NCBI GenBank assembly: GCA_913056435.1
Contig: CAJXMY010000003.1
Location: forward strand, 1 to 39,502
Source: an uncultured Hyphomonadaceae bacterium
Lineage (GTDB): Bacteria; Pseudomonadota; Alphaproteobacteria; Caulobacterales; Hyphomonadaceae
Reading direction: 5' to 3'
DNA length: 39,502 bases
Positions within the stretch are counted from its first letter, which is position 1. Every line of letters starts with the position of its first letter. Positions 13,986 to 24,700 of this stretch are shown here, in pieces. The notes under the pieces are model-generated. The model was given only the letters and a program-made list of their open reading frames with translations. It was not told where the DNA came from and did not search any database. The position numbers were made by a program, and so were the translations under genes.

Positions 13986-15224
13986 TTATGCGGCGGCCGC
14001 CGCGATCTCTTTCATAGATTGGGTTGTATCTCGCAATGTGTCTGGGGCAAGGCTGGCCCCGGAGACAATGAGCTTTTTAGACGCAAGGAACTCAGGAGCA
14101 CTGTTTACGGCATCTACCGCAAGCAAGCGGCCAGCCTTCAGATAAAAGACCGCGAACTTCCGTTCCCCCGGATCCCCTCTGACGACCAAGGTATCATACC
14201 CCTCGCTGAGACCCGCAATCTGCAATTTGAGATCGTACTGATCGGACCAGAACCAGGGACAGTCTTCAACGGGGCGGGGCTTTCCCATAATGGCTGCTGC
14301 CGCAAGTTTGCCTTGCTCAATGGCATTATGAACCGACTCAAGCCGGCCCCGACGACCATAATGAACGAGCGGACGGCAGGCACAATCGCCGACAGCAAAA
14401 ATCCGTTCGTCCTGTGTTCGCGTATCCCGGTCAACCAGAACACCGTTCGAGCAGCCGAGGCCAGAAGCTTCAGCAAGCTCCACATTGGGAACAATACCAA
14501 TACCAGCCAGCACCACATCCGCAGGGATCTCCGTGCCATCGTCGAGCACAACGCTCTGAACCGATGATCCCCCAGTCAGACCTGTTACACGGACAGACGT
14601 GCGAATATCCACACCCTGCCGCAAGTGTTCTGCCTCATAGAAAGCGCTCATGACAGGGCTGGTCACCCTCGCCAGCACCCGATCCGCCATTTCAAGCACT
14701 GTGACCTTCAGTCCGAGCTGACGGGCCACTGCCGCCGCCTCGAGGCCAATATAGCCAGCGCCGATGATCACAAGCCGACACCCGGCGCGCATATGTGGCC
14801 GAACGCCCTCAACATCCCCCAGCGTCCTCAGATCAAAGACATTTGCGAGACCGGCCCCGGCCAGCGGAAGCGTCCGGGGACGCGACCCCGTCGCCAAGAT
14901 TAAGGCATCATAGGACAGCGTCTCTTCGTTTTCCAGAAGGACCCTACATGCTGACCGATCAAGGGCGTTGACCCTGGTCTCAAGCTTCAAATCGACAGAC
15001 TGCGCCCGATACCAGTCCATGGGCTTGAAATAGAGACGCTCCTTCGCGAGCTCCCCTTTCATGTAGGCCTTCGACAATGGCGGCCGCTGATAGGGAAGCT
15101 CTGGTTCTTCGCCGATGAGGGCCAGGTCCCCTGCAAAACCGTATTGTCGCAAAGAAGCACAGGCCTGTGCAGCCGCCTGCCCCGCTCCGACGATGACAAT
15201 CCGTTCCGACGCCGACAAATCCAC
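13986..15224 (-). CDS. FAD-dependent ferredoxin/rubredoxin reductase
   Basis: [77 protein letters not shown] start at 15224 preceded by AAGGAA; ORF open to 15260. Confidence 0.9.
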   Translation of the reverse strand: MDLSASERIVIVGAGQAAAQACASLRQYGFAGDLALIGEEPELPYQRPPLSKAYMKGELAKERLYFKPMDWYRAQSVDLKLETRVNALDRSACRVLLENEETLSYDALILATGSRPRTLPLAGAGLANVFDLRTLGDVEGVRPHMRAGCRLVIIGAGYIGLEAAAVARQLGLKVTVLEMADRVLARVTSPVMSAFYEAEHLRQGVDIRTSVRVTGLTGGSSVQSVVLDDGTEIPADVVLAGIGIVPNVELAEASGLGCSNGVLVDRDTRTQDERIFAVGDCACRPLVHYGRRGRLESVHNAIEQGKLAAAAIMGKPRPVEDCPWFWSDQYDLKLQIAGLSEGYDTLVVRGDPGERKFAVFYLKAGRLLAVDAVNSAPEFLASKKLIVSGASLAPDTLRDTTQSMKEIAAAAA

Positions 15225-15252
15225 GATGTGTTCCTTCCGATTCCGGATTTCA

Positions 15253-15266
15253 TGACGCATGCGTCA
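15253..15266. promoter_or_regulatory. Perfect 14-bp palindrome in divergent promoter region
   Basis: TGACGCATGCGTCA. Confidence 0.5.
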
Positions 15267-15387
15267 CGTTTTTGCAAGCTCTGTCCCTGCTGGTCCTGTA
15301 CACGGGCGCTCCGATCCGGTTTCCCGGTCTTGCCCACCCCCCCAAAAATGCCCTATCGCAAACCTTTGCAGCTGTCGGAACCTTGTC

Positions 15388-16509
15388 ATGACAGGACACT
15401 CTGAAACAGATCGCCACGCACGCATGATGCAGGCCCTTCACGCCTTTGGGAGGAGCCAACGGAAAGGGGACCCCGCGACGCCACCGATTGTGTCATCGGT
15501 CAAATTCAACCTACCCGGTGATCCGGAGGCGCCTTTTGTTTACGGACGTTATGGAACGCCGACCCTTGAGGCCACAGAGGCCGCATTAGGCGCTCTCGAA
15601 GGAGCTCCCGTCATTGGCTTTCCGTCAGGCATGGCCGCCGTAACGGCCGCTCTTTTTTCTTCCGTCAAGTCGGGCGATCGCCTTCTGCTGCCATCGGACG
15701 GGTACTTTGCCGTGCGCGCTCTGATCGCCGAGTTCCTTGAGATACTGGGTGTTAAGGCGGATTACGTCCCGACACCGGCGCTAAGCACACACTCCCTTGG
15801 AGGCTACAGCCTGGTCTGGGTGGAAACCCCGTCAAATCCTGGACTCGACATTTGCGATCTGCAGAGACTGGCCTCTCGGACAAAACTCGCGGGTATTCCA
15901 CTTATTGCCGACAATACCACCGCAACGCCGTTTCTTCAGCCCGTCCTCGACCTCGGCGCCGACATCAGCATTTGCTCAGACACTAAAGCCGTGTCGGGAC
16001 ATGGCGATGCCTTATTCGGCCACGTCGCCAGCCGCAATGAGGGGTTCATGGCCCGGGTTCGCGCCTGGCGAAAAATGTCGGGCAGCACCCCAGGGCCTTG
16101 GGAATCTTTTCTGGTTCAACGCGGCCTGCAAACCCTGGATGTCCGGCTTCAACGAATGTGTACAAACGCTAAAGCGGTTGCAGAGCTGGCGTCCAACCAC
16201 GCCAAGATCCGGAACGTTCGATATCCCGGGCTCGAAACCGATCCCTGTAATGCCCTTGCGGCTCAGCAGATGAGTGATTTTGGATTTCTGGTCGGTTTGA
16301 CCTTCTCAGATGCGGCAACGGCGGAGCAATTTATCGAGCACACCGCATCCATATATCCCTCGACCAGCTTCGGCGCGGTCCATACCAGCGGCGAAAGACG
16401 CGCCCGATGGGGAGACGCCGTCCCCGAAGGATACGTCCGGCTCTCTGTTGGTTGCGAACCAACATCCCATCTGCTGCGCTCTTTGAAAGACTCTCTTGAT
16501 GCGCTTTGA
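15388..16509 (+). CDS. Cys/Met metabolism PLP-dependent transferase (cystathionine beta/gamma-lyase family)
   Basis: ALEGAPVIGFPSGMAAVTAALF, VWVETPSNPGLDICDL, IADNTTATPFLQPVLDLGADISICSDTKAVSGHGD, RLSVGCE. Confidence 0.88.
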   Translation: MTGHSETDRHARMMQALHAFGRSQRKGDPATPPIVSSVKFNLPGDPEAPFVYGRYGTPTLEATEAALGALEGAPVIGFPSGMAAVTAALFSSVKSGDRLLLPSDGYFAVRALIAEFLEILGVKADYVPTPALSTHSLGGYSLVWVETPSNPGLDICDLQRLASRTKLAGIPLIADNTTATPFLQPVLDLGADISICSDTKAVSGHGDALFGHVASRNEGFMARVRAWRKMSGSTPGPWESFLVQRGLQTLDVRLQRMCTNAKAVAELASNHAKIRNVRYPGLETDPCNALAAQQMSDFGFLVGLTFSDAATAEQFIEHTASIYPSTSFGAVHTSGERRARWGDAVPEGYVRLSVGCEPTSHLLRSLKDSLDAL

Positions 16510-16945
16510 ACCTTTGCCGGAACTCGCCGCAACGGAGATATTGGCGCAACAGATCGCATCCCTGGTTAAACGAGGGGATGTGCTGGCACTCAGCGGTGGC
16601 CTCGGCGCAGGAAAGACCACCTTTGCGCGGGCCCTCATATCAAATCTTCTCGGCAAACCAACAGAAGTCCCCAGCCCAACTTATACGTTGGTTCAAACTT
16701 ATCAGGGCCCTGATTTTCCCATCTGGCATTTTGATCTCTATCGTCTGAAGGAGCCCTGTGAGGTTTTCGAGCTAGGTTGGGAAGACACGTATGATGGCCT
16801 GATGGTCGTAGAATGGCCGGACCGAGCCGGCAGCCATCTGCCACGTTACAGGTTGGATGTAGATATTCAGCACTCCACAGAAAGCCGGATCGCACGACTG
16901 GCCGGACGCGGCGAAGACTGGCAGAGAAGACTAGATGAATGGTGA
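16496..16945 (+). CDS. tsaE: tRNA t6A biosynthesis ATPase TsaE
   Basis: LSGGLGAGKTTFARALI, VPSPTYTLVQTYQG, IWHFDLYRL, VVEWPDR. Confidence 0.93.
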   Translation: MMRFEPLPELAATEILAQQIASLVKRGDVLALSGGLGAGKTTFARALISNLLGKPTEVPSPTYTLVQTYQGPDFPIWHFDLYRLKEPCEVFELGWEDTYDGLMVVEWPDRAGSHLPRYRLDVDIQHSTESRIARLAGRGEDWQRRLDEW

Positions 16946-18026
16946 TAGCGAACGCGACGACCTTAGACAAAAATTCCTTTCCCAGACCGACTGGGCGGCT
17001 GCTCGGCTCGTCTGGCTCGCTCAGGATGCTTCGACCCGACGTTATGCACGGTTGACGGGCACCAACTCAAGAACAGCTATCTTGATGGATGCTCCATCTG
17101 TTGAGCCCCCTGCCTGCTCGCCGGAAATGAGCGATGCAGAACGCGTAATATCGGGGTGGAATGCTCAGACACGTCTGGCCGCAAGCAGGATAGATGCCTT
17201 TGTGCTGATCGCCGACTATCTCAGGCAGGAGGGGTTCAGGCCTCCGGAGATTTACGCATTCGATTGCCAAAAGGGCTTCGCGTTAATCGAAGACTTTGGA
17301 CCTGCACGCGAATTTGCGCGATTGATCGAAAAAGGCGACGCCGATGAAGTTGACCTTTACCGCCGTGCGGCCTGCCTGCTGGCGAAGCTCCACGCCAAGC
17401 CTGCCCCCAAACTTCTGGTCAAAGGGTCGGAAAAATGGCCAATTCTGACACTTGATGCGCTCGCGCTCAGGGTGAGTACGGACCTGTTTGTCGACTGGCT
17501 GCCCGCACTCGACCCCCGGATGACCATGAATGAATCGATCCGGGCACATTGGACCGAGGCCCGCGATAACCTTATCGATCTGACGGCACGCTTTCCGCGT
17601 CATTTCATTCTGCGTGATTTTCACGCGGAAAACCTCCTTCTGCTAGAAAATGGCGAGATCGGTTTACTCGATTTTCAGGATGCGCTTCTTGGCTGGGATG
17701 CGTGGGACATGGCCATGCTGACACAGGATGCGAGGCGATCTGTAAGCGGGGCGGCCGAGGACGCCGCTATTCGATCTTATCTCGATCAATCGGGGGAAGC
17801 TGAAGCTGACTTCAAAGAGCGGCTCGCCGTCATAGGAACCCTAAATGCCTTGCGTATAATCGGCGTGTTCGCGCGGCTCCAAGTCCGAGATGGAAAACCC
17901 CGATACGGTTCTTTTATGCCGCGCCAGCAATGGCTGTTGGCTCGTAATCTTAAACACCCCTCCGTAAAAACGATGAGAGATTTCGTAATGGCCGCAGCGC
18001 CTCTTGTTTTTGAGACCCACCCATGA
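16935..18026 (+). CDS. amgK: Aminoglycoside phosphotransferase-fold sugar kinase (AmgK, MurNAc/GlcNAc 1-kinase)
   Basis: ASTRRYARL, FILRDFHAENLLLLENGEIGLLDFQDALLGWDAWDMAML; directly followed by murU and preceded by tsaE. Confidence 0.88.
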   Translation: MNGDSERDDLRQKFLSQTDWAAARLVWLAQDASTRRYARLTGTNSRTAILMDAPSVEPPACSPEMSDAERVISGWNAQTRLAASRIDAFVLIADYLRQEGFRPPEIYAFDCQKGFALIEDFGPAREFARLIEKGDADEVDLYRRAACLLAKLHAKPAPKLLVKGSEKWPILTLDALALRVSTDLFVDWLPALDPRMTMNESIRAHWTEARDNLIDLTARFPRHFILRDFHAENLLLLENGEIGLLDFQDALLGWDAWDMAMLTQDARRSVSGAAEDAAIRSYLDQSGEAEADFKERLAVIGTLNALRIIGVFARLQVRDGKPRYGSFMPRQQWLLARNLKHPSVKTMRDFVMAAAPLVFETHP

Positions 18027-18745
18027 ACACAGTGCCCGACACAGCGATGGTTCTGGCCGCAGGCTTGGGCTCGAGAATGCGCCCCCTGACCGAAACAACA
18101 GCAAAGCCACTGCTGAAAGTCGGCGGACGCCGTATGATCTCCTACCTACTTTCCATGCTGGCGGAGGTGGGGGTCCGCAGAGCAGTGGTCAATGTTCATT
18201 GGTTTGCCGACGACCTCGAAACCTATCTGACGAAAGACCACGGGGTCGAGATTGTCATTGCAGATGAGCGGAGCCAATTGCTGGAAACCGGAGGTGCGTT
18301 GGCTGCGGCACGGTCCTTACTCGGCAAAGATCCTATTTTCGTCGTCAACACAGATGCGTTTTGGGCGCCAGCAGATCCGGCTCCTCTCGAGGCTCTGAGT
18401 AGAAAATTCAACGCCGCAGAGATGGATGAATGTCTTATGCTCGCGGATATTGGACGCTGCTTAGGCTACAAGGGGCAGGGCGACTTCCATCTTGAGAGAA
18501 ACGGTCTCATTTCGAGGCGGCGACCATCTGAACAGGCCCGTTGGGCATATGCAGGTATCAGGATCCTGAAACCCCAACTCTACGATGACAGCCCGGTTCA
18601 ACCTTTCTCGGCCAATCGTATCTGGGACCAGCTTTTACCGAGAAAACGGATGACCGGATTGCCACTTGATCGTTTCTGGCTGCATGTAGGTGACCCCCAG
18701 GCTTTAAAAGATGCTGACATGTGGGTGCGGTGCCACGGGACATGA
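18023..18745 (+). CDS. murU: N-acetylmuramate alpha-1-phosphate uridylyltransferase MurU
   Basis: MVLAAGLGSRMRPLTETTAKPLLKVGGRRMISYLL, ETGGALAAA, FVVNTDAFW; adjacent to amgK. Confidence 0.9.
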   Translation: MNTVPDTAMVLAAGLGSRMRPLTETTAKPLLKVGGRRMISYLLSMLAEVGVRRAVVNVHWFADDLETYLTKDHGVEIVIADERSQLLETGGALAAARSLLGKDPIFVVNTDAFWAPADPAPLEALSRKFNAAEMDECLMLADIGRCLGYKGQGDFHLERNGLISRRRPSEQARWAYAGIRILKPQLYDDSPVQPFSANRIWDQLLPRKRMTGLPLDRFWLHVGDPQALKDADMWVRCHGT

Positions 18746-21700
18746 GCAACCTGTTTGAAGCAAACGCTCCCAGAGTTCTTAATCTGCCGGCGGGGAGCCG
18801 TTTCCTGAGCCTGCTGGCCCAAGGTCTCATTGAGAGTCTGTTCTCATCCGATGCCCCCGAAGAACTGGCAAACGCCATCATTTATGTTCCAAATCGACGG
18901 TCTGCCCGCGCACTTGCCTATGCGCTCTTCAAGGCCAATGGCGAAAAAACGCTCCTACTGCCGGACATCCGGGCCCTTGGAGATTTGGAATCGTCTGAGT
19001 CTCCTCCTAGCGCAGAGCTCCGGCTTGCTCCCTTACCGCCTATTTTGCCCGCCGGACAGCGACTTGGAGGCCTCGCGCGCCTTGTACTGGCGTATTTCAG
19101 CAACCGTGGAACCGAAATACCCGCAGCAGCCGCTTTGTCCGCGGCGCGCGAGCTGGCGAGCTTGCTAGACCAAGCGGCGCTCTCCGGCGACGTCAGCTGG
19201 GACAAACTAGGACAAATCGTTGACGATCAAGACCTCGCTCATCATTGGGAAGACTCGGCGAAGTTCCTCGAAATCATTTCCGCGGCCTGGCCGAACCAGC
19301 TGGAACAGGCCATGGCCATGGATCCGTTCACCCGGCGCCTCGCCGCCGCTGAAGCTCTTGCCCGCCATTGGTGTCAGAGCCCACCGAAAGCGCCCGTCAT
19401 TATCGCTGGATCCACTGGCGCGACCCCCGCAAGTCGGGTTCTGATGCAAGCTGCGCTTCAAGCGCCGAGGGGACTGATCGTTCTCCCAGGCCTCGATCCT
19501 CATATCAGCCCGACACGAGAACGGGAAATACGACAGACCCCTAGTCATCCTCAATTCACGCTTCTGCGGGCTCTCGACACGCTGGGTCTGAAGGCCCGCG
19601 ACAGTGCGGTCTGGCCTGGCCTAAAAATGACCAAGCTTGGGGAAGCCCGCGGCAGGCTCATCCACGAGGCTCTGGCCCCCGCGGCGGAAACAGCAGGGTG
19701 GACTCGGCGTCTGCGCGCAATGGCTGAAACCAGCGACATCCGCACTTTTGTAAAACAAGCCGTTCAGGGTCTCGATATTATAGCTGCCGCTGATGAAGCA
19801 GAGGAGGCGCGTCTATCCGCCCTCCTGCTCCGACAGATTTATGAAACGCCTGATCAGACAGCTGCGCTCGTGACACCAGATGCGGGTCTCGCCCGTCGGG
19901 TTAGTGCCCTTCTGAGAAGCTATAATATCCATTGCCCCCCCTCCGCAGGATACCCATTGTCCCAGACCAAGGCTGGAAGCTTTGCTCTTCTGATCGGGGA
20001 ATGGCTTTGTGATCCGACACATCCTGAGAAGCTTCTGGCCGTTCTGCGGCATGAGCTGAGCCAGTTCGGTGAGGATGCCGTCAACCAGCTGGATCGGCAC
20101 CTGCTTCGGGGTCCACGTCTCTGGCGAACGCCTCAGGAGCTATTGGCGAGGGTGGCCCGGCTGAAAGAATTTGGAGACCGCAGACTACCATCGGAGGTCA
20201 CGACTCAGATCGAGGATCTTCTCTCCACATTGGAGCCGGTGCTCGATAATCTCGCCGCCCTCAATGGGCCATCTGAATTCCAAACCGCACAGGTCATCCT
20301 CGATGCAATAACCGCAACCGCCCTACAGGTCGGAAAGCTCCCTTCACCCTGGATAGGCGAAGATGGTGCCGCCTTGTCGAAACTCTTCTCCGAATTGCTG
20401 GATATGAGCGCGCCTTTAGGCCCAATACCTGTAGCCTCCTTCATCGAGCTCCTGACTCAGGAAATGGTACGGGTCACGGCCCACCATCGGGATGGCGAAG
20501 GGCGTGTTGCAATTTGGGGCCCCCTTGAGGCCAGATTGCAATCGGCTGACCATATTATACTCGCAGGGTTGAATGAAGGTATTTGGCCCGCTCAGCCGGC
20601 AGCAGATGCTTTTCTCCCCAGACGGTTCCGGACCGTAATCGGGTTATCGGACCCAGACGAACGCGTCGGCTTATCAGCGCACGACTTCGCACAGCTGGCC
20701 TGTGCGCCCCGGGTCAGCATACTTCATGCGGCCCGGCGCGATGACAAGCCAGCAGTCGCCTCCCGATGGGTCTGGAGGCTGCGCATGCTCATCAGGGGAG
20801 CGCTTGATAAAACCCAGGCGGACGCTCTGCTCGCACCTGACCCGAACACCGACCCCCGAATGTGGCTGTCCTTTCTGAAGCAAGCTCCACCCCCTGATCC
20901 AAATCTCAATATTCGGCCGACCCCACGCCCCCCTCTGGCCGCGCGCCCGAAAAAACTCTCTGTGACCCGGATCGAAACACTCATCCGGGACCCCTACGCC
21001 ATATATTGTGAGTCAATCCTGAAATTACGGCGCCTGGACAAGCCCTGCTTAGTGCCGGATGCGCGTCACAAAGGTACCGCAATCCATTCTGCCCTAGAGG
21101 CTTTTGAGGACGCGGGAGCCAACTGGCCAGCACCAACACTGCTCGACCGCATCGAAACAGAACTCGCCGGGCAAGGAGTCAGCATGGCTGAGATCTTGGC
21201 GCTTCGAGCGGTCCGCGAAAAGGTGGTCGGGGCCTTTCTCGACTGGCACGGCAAGGTCCAAAAGACCGTGGCAAAGCCCCCCCTTGTTGAAAGCAAAGGC
21301 GAACTTGAAATTTCCCTGAGCCAAGGGACCTTCAAATTGACGGGGACTGCCGACAGAATCGATTTTGAGTCCGATCAGACGCTGGCTATCTATGACTTCA
21401 AGTCGGGGGCTCCCCCGACCGAAAAGCAGGTCAAAAGCGGACTGGCACCCCAGATGCCTCTGCTCGGCCTCATCGCTCAGGAAGGAGCCTTCGAAGGATT
21501 AAAGAGCCCATTGGCGGTCTCCCGGCTCGCCTATATTCGTTTCGGATCTGCCTTTGAAGTGAAAGAATTAAAACAGCCGCCTAGCCCTCGAGACCTTATT
21601 CAGGAAACCAAGGCCGGTCTGATAAAGCTCCTGACAGGATTTGAAAACCCGGAACAGGCTTATCTGAATGCCCCTGTTCCAGAGCGCGTGAAATATGCGT

Positions 21701-21759
21701 CCGATTATGACCGTCTTTCGCGCAGGGACGAATGGTTGGGTCTTGATACTTATGACTGA
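18742..21759 (+). CDS. addB: Double-strand break repair protein AddB
   Basis: VPNRRSARALAYALF, ILAGLNEGIWPAQPAADAFLPRRFR, C-terminal nuclease GTADRIDFESDQTLAIYDFKSGAPP. Confidence 0.93.
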   Translation: MSNLFEANAPRVLNLPAGSRFLSLLAQGLIESLFSSDAPEELANAIIYVPNRRSARALAYALFKANGEKTLLLPDIRALGDLESSESPPSAELRLAPLPPILPAGQRLGGLARLVLAYFSNRGTEIPAAAALSAARELASLLDQAALSGDVSWDKLGQIVDDQDLAHHWEDSAKFLEIISAAWPNQLEQAMAMDPFTRRLAAAEALARHWCQSPPKAPVIIAGSTGATPASRVLMQAALQAPRGLIVLPGLDPHISPTREREIRQTPSHPQFTLLRALDTLGLKARDSAVWPGLKMTKLGEARGRLIHEALAPAAETAGWTRRLRAMAETSDIRTFVKQAVQGLDIIAAADEAEEARLSALLLRQIYETPDQTAALVTPDAGLARRVSALLRSYNIHCPPSAGYPLSQTKAGSFALLIGEWLCDPTHPEKLLAVLRHELSQFGEDAVNQLDRHLLRGPRLWRTPQELLARVARLKEFGDRRLPSEVTTQIEDLLSTLEPVLDNLAALNGPSEFQTAQVILDAITATALQVGKLPSPWIGEDGAALSKLFSELLDMSAPLGPIPVASFIELLTQEMVRVTAHHRDGEGRVAIWGPLEARLQSADHIILAGLNEGIWPAQPAADAFLPRRFRTVIGLSDPDERVGLSAHDFAQLACAPRVSILHAARRDDKPAVASRWVWRLRMLIRGALDKTQADALLAPDPNTDPRMWLSFLKQAPPPDPNLNIRPTPRPPLAARPKKLSVTRIETLIRDPYAIYCESILKLRRLDKPCLVPDARHKGTAIHSALEAFEDAGANWPAPTLLDRIETELAGQGVSMAEILALRAVREKVVGAFLDWHGKVQKTVAKPPLVESKGELEISLSQGTFKLTGTADRIDFESDQTLAIYDFKSGAPPTEKQVKSGLAPQMPLLGLIAQEGAFEGLKSPLAVSRLAYIRFGSAFEVKELKQPPSPRDLIQETKAGLIKLLTGFENPEQAYLNAPVPERVKYASDYDRLSRRDEWLGLDTYD

Positions 21760-24700
21760 ACCCGTGTGGTCCCCAGCGAGCCCCAGTTTTGACCGGGCCA
21801 TACAAGCTCAAGCTCGCGCTGCTGACCCGGAACGTTCGGCTTGGGTTGAGGCAAATGCCGGGTCCGGCAAAACAAAGGTTCTGATTGATAGGGTGGCCCG
21901 GCTCCTGCTGCGACGACCAGATGGCAGACCAGGGGCCCCACCAGACACCATACTTTGCGTCACCTACACCAAGGCTGCCGCTAATGAGATGCTATCAAGG
22001 CTATTCGAACGTCTCGGCTCCTGGTCGATCTATGACGATCAACGTCTGCAGATTGAACTGGCACGCCTCGAAGGGCGTTCACCAGACGACTATGACCGTG
22101 ACACACTCGACCAAGCACGATCCTTGTTCGCTCGCGCGTTGGAAACCCCCGGGGGTCTGCGGATTGAGACAATACATGCGTTTTGTGCACGCATTCTCAG
22201 ACGTTTTCCCCTGGAAGCCGGCATCGCCCCAGGTTTTGAGGAGATGGACGACGACCAAGCCGCACGCCTGTGGCGACAAACCCTCGACGATACCATCGAG
22301 CACGCTGTCCTGTCTGAACCAGAGGCTTTCCGCCTGATCTCCGAAACTGCGGGGGGGCGCGGCCTCGAGGCGCCTATTGAGGCCCTGCGTGATCATCGGG
22401 AAGCCTTGCTTCAGCTGGCTCATGCGCTCGATCTCAACCGGACGCCCCTGTCCGACGTGATCTATGGTGCTCTGGATGCCCCCCCCGACACTCCCAGCGC
22501 GATCATAGACCGCTGTATGGGCGCAGACTTCCCCAGGGACGATATCCGAAGGGCCTGGTTGGAGCTGACATCTGGGGCCGACCCCAAAGTCACCGCCAAG
22601 AAAACCAATCAGACTTTGGCGACCCGCTTGGATGCGGTACTCAACGCCCCTAGTGCTGAGGAAGCCTTCTCGCGATATATGGGGGCCATTTCTGGTAGCA
22701 AAGGCGACTGGCCCACTGGAACAAACCCCTATGCCGGAGCGCCGCTGGATCATAGCCTAGTAGCCAGCCTTTTTCGACGGAATCTCAGCAAGGGTGACCC
22801 GGAAGGCAGCGAGATCCATCGAATGAAAAAGGCGGATGCCGCTTACCGAACAGCCCGCACCGCGGAACAGAGCATCGCACTGCTCAAACTGGGGCTTCCC
22901 ATCATTCGACACTATCAGACGCTGAAGCGCCAACGGGCGCTTCTTGACTTCGACGACCTCATTCACCACACGCTGCATCTGTTGTCGCAAAGCACGGCGG
23001 CACAGTGGGTGCTGTACAAACTTGATGGGGGGCTCAGCCACATCCTCCTGGATGAGGCTCAGGACACCAGCCCGGCACAATGGCGGTTGATGAATGCCTT
23101 GATTGCGGAGTTCCATGCCGGAACAGGGCGCGATCGCCTTGGTGACCCCAGAACGCAATTCGTCGTGGGAGACCCCAAACAATCTATTTATTCCTTCCAG
23201 GGCGCAGATCAGGAGCAATTCAAAATAGAACAAATGGCCTTTGCCAAGCAGCAGGCATCGCTTTATGGGCGCGCGAATATCCCAGAGATGACCATGTCTT
23301 TTCGGTCCTCACCCGAAATCCTGGCCTTTGTCGATGCTGTAAGGACAACTGTCCCGCTCGATGATGATGAGCTGGATCCCGTCCCGGATCTGGAAGATTC
23401 CTTCCAGCCTCACATCGCAAGACGCAGCAATCAGCCGGGACGGGTGGAAGTTTGGCCCCTTTTCAGGTCGCGAAGAGACGAGATCAAAGACAACTGGCTG
23501 ACGCCCACCGATCACATTTCAGACCTGGCGCCAACCCGGCAGCTCGCCGCCGGCATCGCAGACTATATCAAGACAGTTCTAGATAACCGAGAGGCTGTTT
23601 GGCGAGAGCAGAACAATGGTGCCTGGCAGTACGAACCGGCTCATGCCGGAGATGTTCTCATTCTCCTCCGGCGCCGTAGTGCCCTTTTTCACTCTATCAT
23701 CTCTGAGCTCAAGCGAAGAGAAATCCCGGTCGCTGGCGCAGACAGACTAAGGCTCACTGAGAATATCGGAGTGCAGGACTGTCTGAATCTCATGCGGTTT
23801 GCTCTTCAGCCGAATGACGACCTCTGTCTGGCGGAAATTTTAAGGGGGCCGTTCTGCAATCTGGTGGATGACGACCAGCACCTGTTCCGACTGGCCTATG
23901 GCCGCGGTCCGACTGAGACTCTCTGGGACCGTTTGCAAAGCCTGCAGGATGATACCTTCGAGCATGCACGAGAATTTTGTGCACACCTGATTTCGACACG
24001 AACACTGTCCGCCTTCGACTTTCTGAACCAACATCTCAATTCCACCGATGTGAAGGGGGTGTCAGGATGGGACCGGCTTTTGGGTCGACTTGGGGAGCCT
24101 GCCCGAGATCCCATTCAGGCCCTGATCAACAAAGCGCTCGGACATGCGCTTACAAGACCGGCAAGCCTGCAACACTTCCTCGCTGACATTGACGTCGACG
24201 ACAGCGAGCTCAAACGCGAGCTGGGGGAAGCCGGCAATGCTGTGCGGGTTATGACAATTCATGGGGCAAAGGGCTTGCAGGCCCCAATCGTGATCCTTCC
24301 GGATACCTGCTCACCGACGCAAGTAACGAAGAATACAGTCTTCAAAACACCCACCGGAATACCTCTTTATGCCCCAAAATCCGTTTCGGACTGCAGTGTG
24401 ACCCGTCACCTTCGCAGCCAGGAAAATGCCGCCAACGAAAAGGAAAGCCGCCGCCTTCTCTACGTGGCGCTGACCCGCGCGCAGGATCGCCTGGTGTTGT
24501 GTGGTGCTGCGCGCGGGAATGAAAAGCGCGGCTACGCTGCTTCATCTTGGTACAGATGGGGGTTGCTCGCCATGCGTCACCTGCTGTCAGAGGACATCCC
24601 GGAAGACGGGCCGGATGAAGTGTTGGTCTTCGGCGACGCAGTCCAGCACGGCACGGCCGATCCCGTCACGAGTGGTCTAACATCCATGATCCCAGGATGG

